Assembly (NCBI RefSeq): GCF_015351595.1
Contig: NZ_JADKPT010000017.1
Coordinates: 33,195 to 97,194, forward strand
Direction of reading: 5' to 3'
DNA: 64,000 bases
From: Flavobacterium sp. LC2016-12
GTDB lineage: Bacteria; Bacteroidota; Bacteroidia; Flavobacteriales; Flavobacteriaceae
Below the pieces are notes generated by a model. That model did no database searches and had not been told where the DNA came from. It worked only from the letters and a program-made list of their open reading frames with translations. Shown piece by piece: positions 61,202-64,000 of the stretch. A program made the position numbers and the translations under genes. Numbering within the stretch: position 1 is the first letter of the stretch; each line of letters starts with the position of its first letter.

Positions 61202-64000
61202 ATGATTAAAAAATTACTTTTATTCGTTCGTTCTTTATTTTTAAATTTTTCTAATTCTTCTAAAGAAAGGTCTTTTACTCCTGGTTTAAGGTTCCTTTGT
61301 TTGGGGATGTTTTTTGTTTTTCAGTTTGCTAATGCAGCTACTATTACGAGTAAAGCAGCGGGAGGAAATTGGAGCACTGGCACAACTTGGGTTGGTAATG
61401 TAGCTCCTACAAATACTGATATAGTTATCATTGCTACTACAGGTGGCAATACTGTTACTGCTAATGCACAAGTTACTTGTGGCGGTCTGACTATAAATTC
61501 AGGAGCAATACTTACAATGAATCGAGATTTCACAGTGAACGGGATTACCTCAATAAGTGGGACTATAAATTTTGGATCAAGTAATAGCACACCAAGAGTA
61601 ATGACTTTTAATGGTGCGGTAACATTGAATACTGGAGCTGTATGGTCTGAAGCTAGTTCTGGAAATGATGGTGATGATAATACATATTCTTTTGGAGATA
61701 ATTTTACTAATAATGCTACTACTTTTAATGCATTAGGAGTAGGCGTTCATACTTTTAGCGGTACTAATAAAGTATTAAATGGAGCGACATCTACCACTAT
61801 TCAAAGGGTTGCAATTACAGGATCTTATACTAATAATATTAATAATCCTGCGGCGTTAACAGTTTCAACGGCACTTTCTGGGGGAGGGACATTAACAAAT
61901 GCTCTAAATAAAACTCTTAATATTGGAGGCTCTTCAGCAATTACAAATCTAAATAATGCGGGAACTGCAAGTATTAGTGGATCTGGAGCAATTACTACTA
62001 CAGCAGCAAATTTTATAAATACTGGAACGCTTAATCTTGGTGGGTCAGGTAATATAACAGGTATTACCAATAATGCGGGGGGTACGGTTAATTTAACTAG
62101 TTCAGGTACGATTGCTACTTTTAGTAATGCTACTTCTACCAGTGTATTGCAAATTACAGCCACTTCACCTACTATAACTACTCTAACAGCCACGGCAACG
62201 GGGAATATTGTCAATTATAGCGGCGCAGCGCAGAACATAAAAGCGACATCTTACGCAAATCTTACATTGTCAAATTCTGGGACTAAAACATTTCCTGCTT
62301 CAATCGTTGCCATTTCTGGGGATCTAAACATTAACTCTGGTGTAATTGCAAATTTAAATACATTTACACATACGGCAGGAAGACTTTATTTAGGCGGAGC
62401 AACCACATCTGCAGGATCTTGGGGAAGTACAACTTCAACCGCTAATAATAAAAATGATACTTTTTTTGCTGCAACAACAGGACTAATAAATGTAAGCTCT
62501 CCATCTTGTACTGCACCGGTAATTTTTGCTATAACAGGGACAAATGATCAGGCCTACTGTAGTACTGAGGCGGGAACAATAATAGGATTATCAGGTTCAG
62601 AATCTGGTGTTAATTATCAATTATACAGAGGAACCGTTGCTGTAGGATCACCTGTCGCAGGTACAGGTTTGGCTATTAGTTTTGGCGCATTTAATACTAC
62701 AGGAAAATATACCGTTAAAGCAATCAGAACGTCATTATGTACGGCAACGATGTCGGGCGGTCCAATCACCGTTTATAAATACAGTTCCCCGCCAACAATA
62801 ACAGGAACAGTAACTCATGTTGGCTGTCCAACTAGTGCAACGGGAAAAATTGATATAACAAATGCTTCAAATCCTGCTTCTTTGGGCTTTGTGAGAGCTA
62901 GTACGGATGCAACTACTCAAGGTGTAAATCTTGGTCAGTCACTTTTATCTAACAGAGCTACATTTACAGTAGAGGGCTGGATTAAATTTGATAATTTGAA
63001 TTATGTTACCAGAATGTCAATTTTTGGACAAAATAATGCTATTGAAATTGCCTTTGAAGATGATAATTTAAGATGTTACACTGCCAGTGGAGGTACGGTT
63101 GATGTGCCTAAGTCTGAGATTACTGCGGGTCTTTGGTACCATATTGCAGTTACTGGAGATGGTACAGCAGGAGGTTTGAAAATCTATCTGAATGGAGTTT
63201 TGAAATCTTCACCCTCAGGAATTGCAACATCAAATTATGGTTCAGATACAAATTATTCGACAAAGATAGGATACGCGGTAATGGATGCTGCTGGTAATGG
63301 TTTAACAGGGGAAATTTTTAAAGTTGGTTTTTGGAGTACAGCACTTTCAGGTACAGATGTTGCTAAATTGGCAACAGGGTTTGTAGATTATGACGCTTCT
63401 TTTAGCAACTTGATAGCGGGATATAGCTTTAATGATGGCCCTTCAGCCACCTCACTTACAGGAGTAGGGAGTTCAGCACCTGTTGGAACTTTTGTTAACC
63501 TCACTACTGCCGCATGGAAAGATCCTTATGTTTATTCATGGACTTCTGTTCCGGCGGGATACACGTCTGCAGGCAAAAATCTAACGGGTTTATTACCTGG
63601 AACATATAATGTTACAACATCGTTAAGAAATTGTACCAGCTCAGGCTCATTTACGGTTAATGCTACAAATACGGTTCCATCAATAACTACTCCTCCCTCG
63701 GCAACTTCAGCTTGCGTAGGTGGTAATGCTTCATTTAGTATTGTTGGTGCTGGGACTGGTGTAAATTATCAATGGCAATTGAGTACAGGAGGTGCTTTTG
63801 CAAATTTGACAAATAATAGTGTTTATAGTAATGTGACTACTGCAACGTTGAATATTACTGCTGTTACTGCTAGTATGAGTGGTTATCAGTATCGTTGTAT
63901 TGTAGGTGGAACATGTACTCCGGCGGTTACATCGACTGCTGCAGTTCTTACGGTTAATACACCATCTGCTGCACCGACAAGCATAGGCGGAACAACAACA
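61202..64000 (+). CDS. Large surface protein with LamG-like domain (partial, C-terminus beyond right edge)
   Basis: At least 933 residues from the ATG at 61202; the frame is open to the right edge. The N-terminus MIKKLLLFVRSLFLNF is followed by a charged linker, a second hydrophobic block (FLCLGMFFVFQF) and cleavage after ANA. Residues about 50-110 contain the GGNWSTGTTWVGNVAPTNTD repeat typical of Bacteroidota surface proteins, followed by Gly/Thr/Asn-rich beta-helix-like repeats to about 430. LamG-like (concanavalin) domain at about 562-752 (FTVEGWIKF, GLWYHIAVTGDG, KIYLNGVLK). An Ig-like domain is at about 830-918. A T9SS tail may lie beyond the edge. An upstream in-frame ATG (61145) is less likely as start. 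Confidence 0.85.
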   Translation, partial: MIKKLLLFVRSLFLNFSNSSKERSFTPGLRFLCLGMFFVFQFANAATITSKAAGGNWSTGTTWVGNVAPTNTDIVIIATTGGNTVTANAQVTCGGLTINSGAILTMNRDFTVNGITSISGTINFGSSNSTPRVMTFNGAVTLNTGAVWSEASSGNDGDDNTYSFGDNFTNNATTFNALGVGVHTFSGTNKVLNGATSTTIQRVAITGSYTNNINNPAALTVSTALSGGGTLTNALNKTLNIGGSSAITNLNNAGTASISGSGAITTTAANFINTGTLNLGGSGNITGITNNAGGTVNLTSSGTIATFSNATSTSVLQITATSPTITTLTATATGNIVNYSGAAQNIKATSYANLTLSNSGTKTFPASIVAISGDLNINSGVIANLNTFTHTAGRLYLGGATTSAGSWGSTTSTANNKNDTFFAATTGLINVSSPSCTAPVIFAITGTNDQAYCSTEAGTIIGLSGSESGVNYQLYRGTVAVGSPVAGTGLAISFGAFNTTGKYTVKAIRTSLCTATMSGGPITVYKYSSPPTITGTVTHVGCPTSATGKIDITNASNPASLGFVRASTDATTQGVNLGQSLLSNRATFTVEGWIKFDNLNYVTRMSIFGQNNAIEIAFEDDNLRCYTASGGTVDVPKSEITAGLWYHIAVTGDGTAGGLKIYLNGVLKSSPSGIATSNYGSDTNYSTKIGYAVMDAAGNGLTGEIFKVGFWSTALSGTDVAKLATGFVDYDASFSNLIAGYSFNDGPSATSLTGVGSSAPVGTFVNLTTAAWKDPYVYSWTSVPAGYTSAGKNLTGLLPGTYNVTTSLRNCTSSGSFTVNATNTVPSITTPPSATSACVGGNASFSIVGAGTGVNYQWQLSTGGAFANLTNNSVYSNVTTATLNITAVTASMSGYQYRCIVGGTCTPAVTSTAAVLTVNTPSAAPTSIGGTTT

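Noticed and set aside
61145..61204. Upstream in-frame ATG of the right-edge surface gene
   Set aside because: It would add 19 residues that do not look like a signal peptide; MIKKLLL at 61202 matches the start of the other giant protein.
61286..62214. Minus-strand frames within the large surface gene
   Set aside because: These mirror the Thr/Gly/Asn-rich codons of the surface protein and lack any recognisable motif.
1..64000. tRNA, rRNA, insertion sequence or prophage genes
   Set aside because: I looked for cloverleaf-like runs, transposase motifs and phage structural genes and saw none; a covariance search for tRNAs would be the decisive test.

Overview
The window is AT-rich DNA from a member of the Bacteroidota, almost certainly Flavobacterium or a close relative. 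The evidence: promoter boxes of the type TTG-N19-TAnnTTTG rather than E. coli -35/-10 boxes, almost no Shine-Dalgarno sequences, DUF4270 and DUF4286 proteins, SusC-like N-terminal domains on a TonB-dependent receptor, a type IX secretion (T9SS) sorting tail on a giant surface protein, atpD-atpC separated from the other ATP synthase genes, and lipoproteins with short Ser/Asn/Asp-rich tails after the lipobox Cys. I see no rRNA, tRNA, CRISPR array, insertion sequence or prophage. Most of the window is ordinary chromosomal core, with small accessory patches.

Layout. 1-5.0 kb (minus): partial HAD phosphatase, EamA exporter, metG, and an exported DUF1080 protein. 5.3-6.8 kb (plus): CDGSH protein and an exported DinB-fold protein. 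6.8-9.2 kb (minus): PhzF, YdeI-like protein, a small membrane protein and a miniature M50-like membrane metalloprotease. 9.5-13.7 kb (plus): small accessory genes, including two lipoproteins and a patatin-like phospholipase. 14-21.6 kb (plus): housekeeping block serS, lgt, TPR protein, DUF4286, rsmA, mgtE, proC. 21.8-23.3 kb (minus): monooxygenase-like protein and nhaA. 23.5-25.4 kb (plus): 2-hydroxyacid dehydrogenase, DUF805 and TM2 proteins. 25.5-27.3 kb (minus): a two-domain acyltransferase resembling OlsF. 27.4-31.2 kb (plus): exodeoxyribonuclease III, OmpA-family lipoprotein, a decayed toxin-antitoxin pair, aldo/keto reductase. 31.3-37.2 kb (minus): AsmA-like/GT51 transglycosylase, radA, an esterase-fold protein lacking its serine, panD and panC. 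37.3-41.6 kb (plus): a truncated glycogen-synthase-like protein, DUF4270 lipoprotein, glmS. 41.9-46.3 kb: TonB receptor plus SGNH lipoprotein. 46.5-48.4 kb: atpD-atpC. 48.5-55.6 kb: biotin genes bioF, bioD, bioA and a ketoacyl synthase, interrupted by a GumN protein and an ECF sigma/putative anti-sigma pair. 55.6-64 kb: two large surface proteins flanking recX; the last runs off the right edge.

Functional groups. panC/panD make pantothenate; the bio genes make biotin; rsmA, serS and metG serve translation; lgt prepares the many lipoproteins seen here; glmS and the GT51 protein feed cell-wall synthesis; the OlsF-like enzyme probably makes aminolipids; the TonB receptor and its neighbouring lipoprotein hydrolase look like an uptake pair; the two large proteins are presented at the surface.

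The intergenic DNA is the most distinctive part. It carries several families of short dispersed repeats, nearly all arranged as imperfect or perfect palindromes, including one with exact 29-bp arms, plus two GC-richer structured elements. I did not find one clear new multi-gene system. The most noteworthy items are: a toxin-antitoxin pair with a doubly frameshifted toxin, bracketed by exact 33-bp terminator repeats; the sigma/GumN insertion in the biotin genes; the Ser-to-Asp esterase-fold protein; the truncated GT5 protein; and the matching two-part signal sequences of the large surface proteins.
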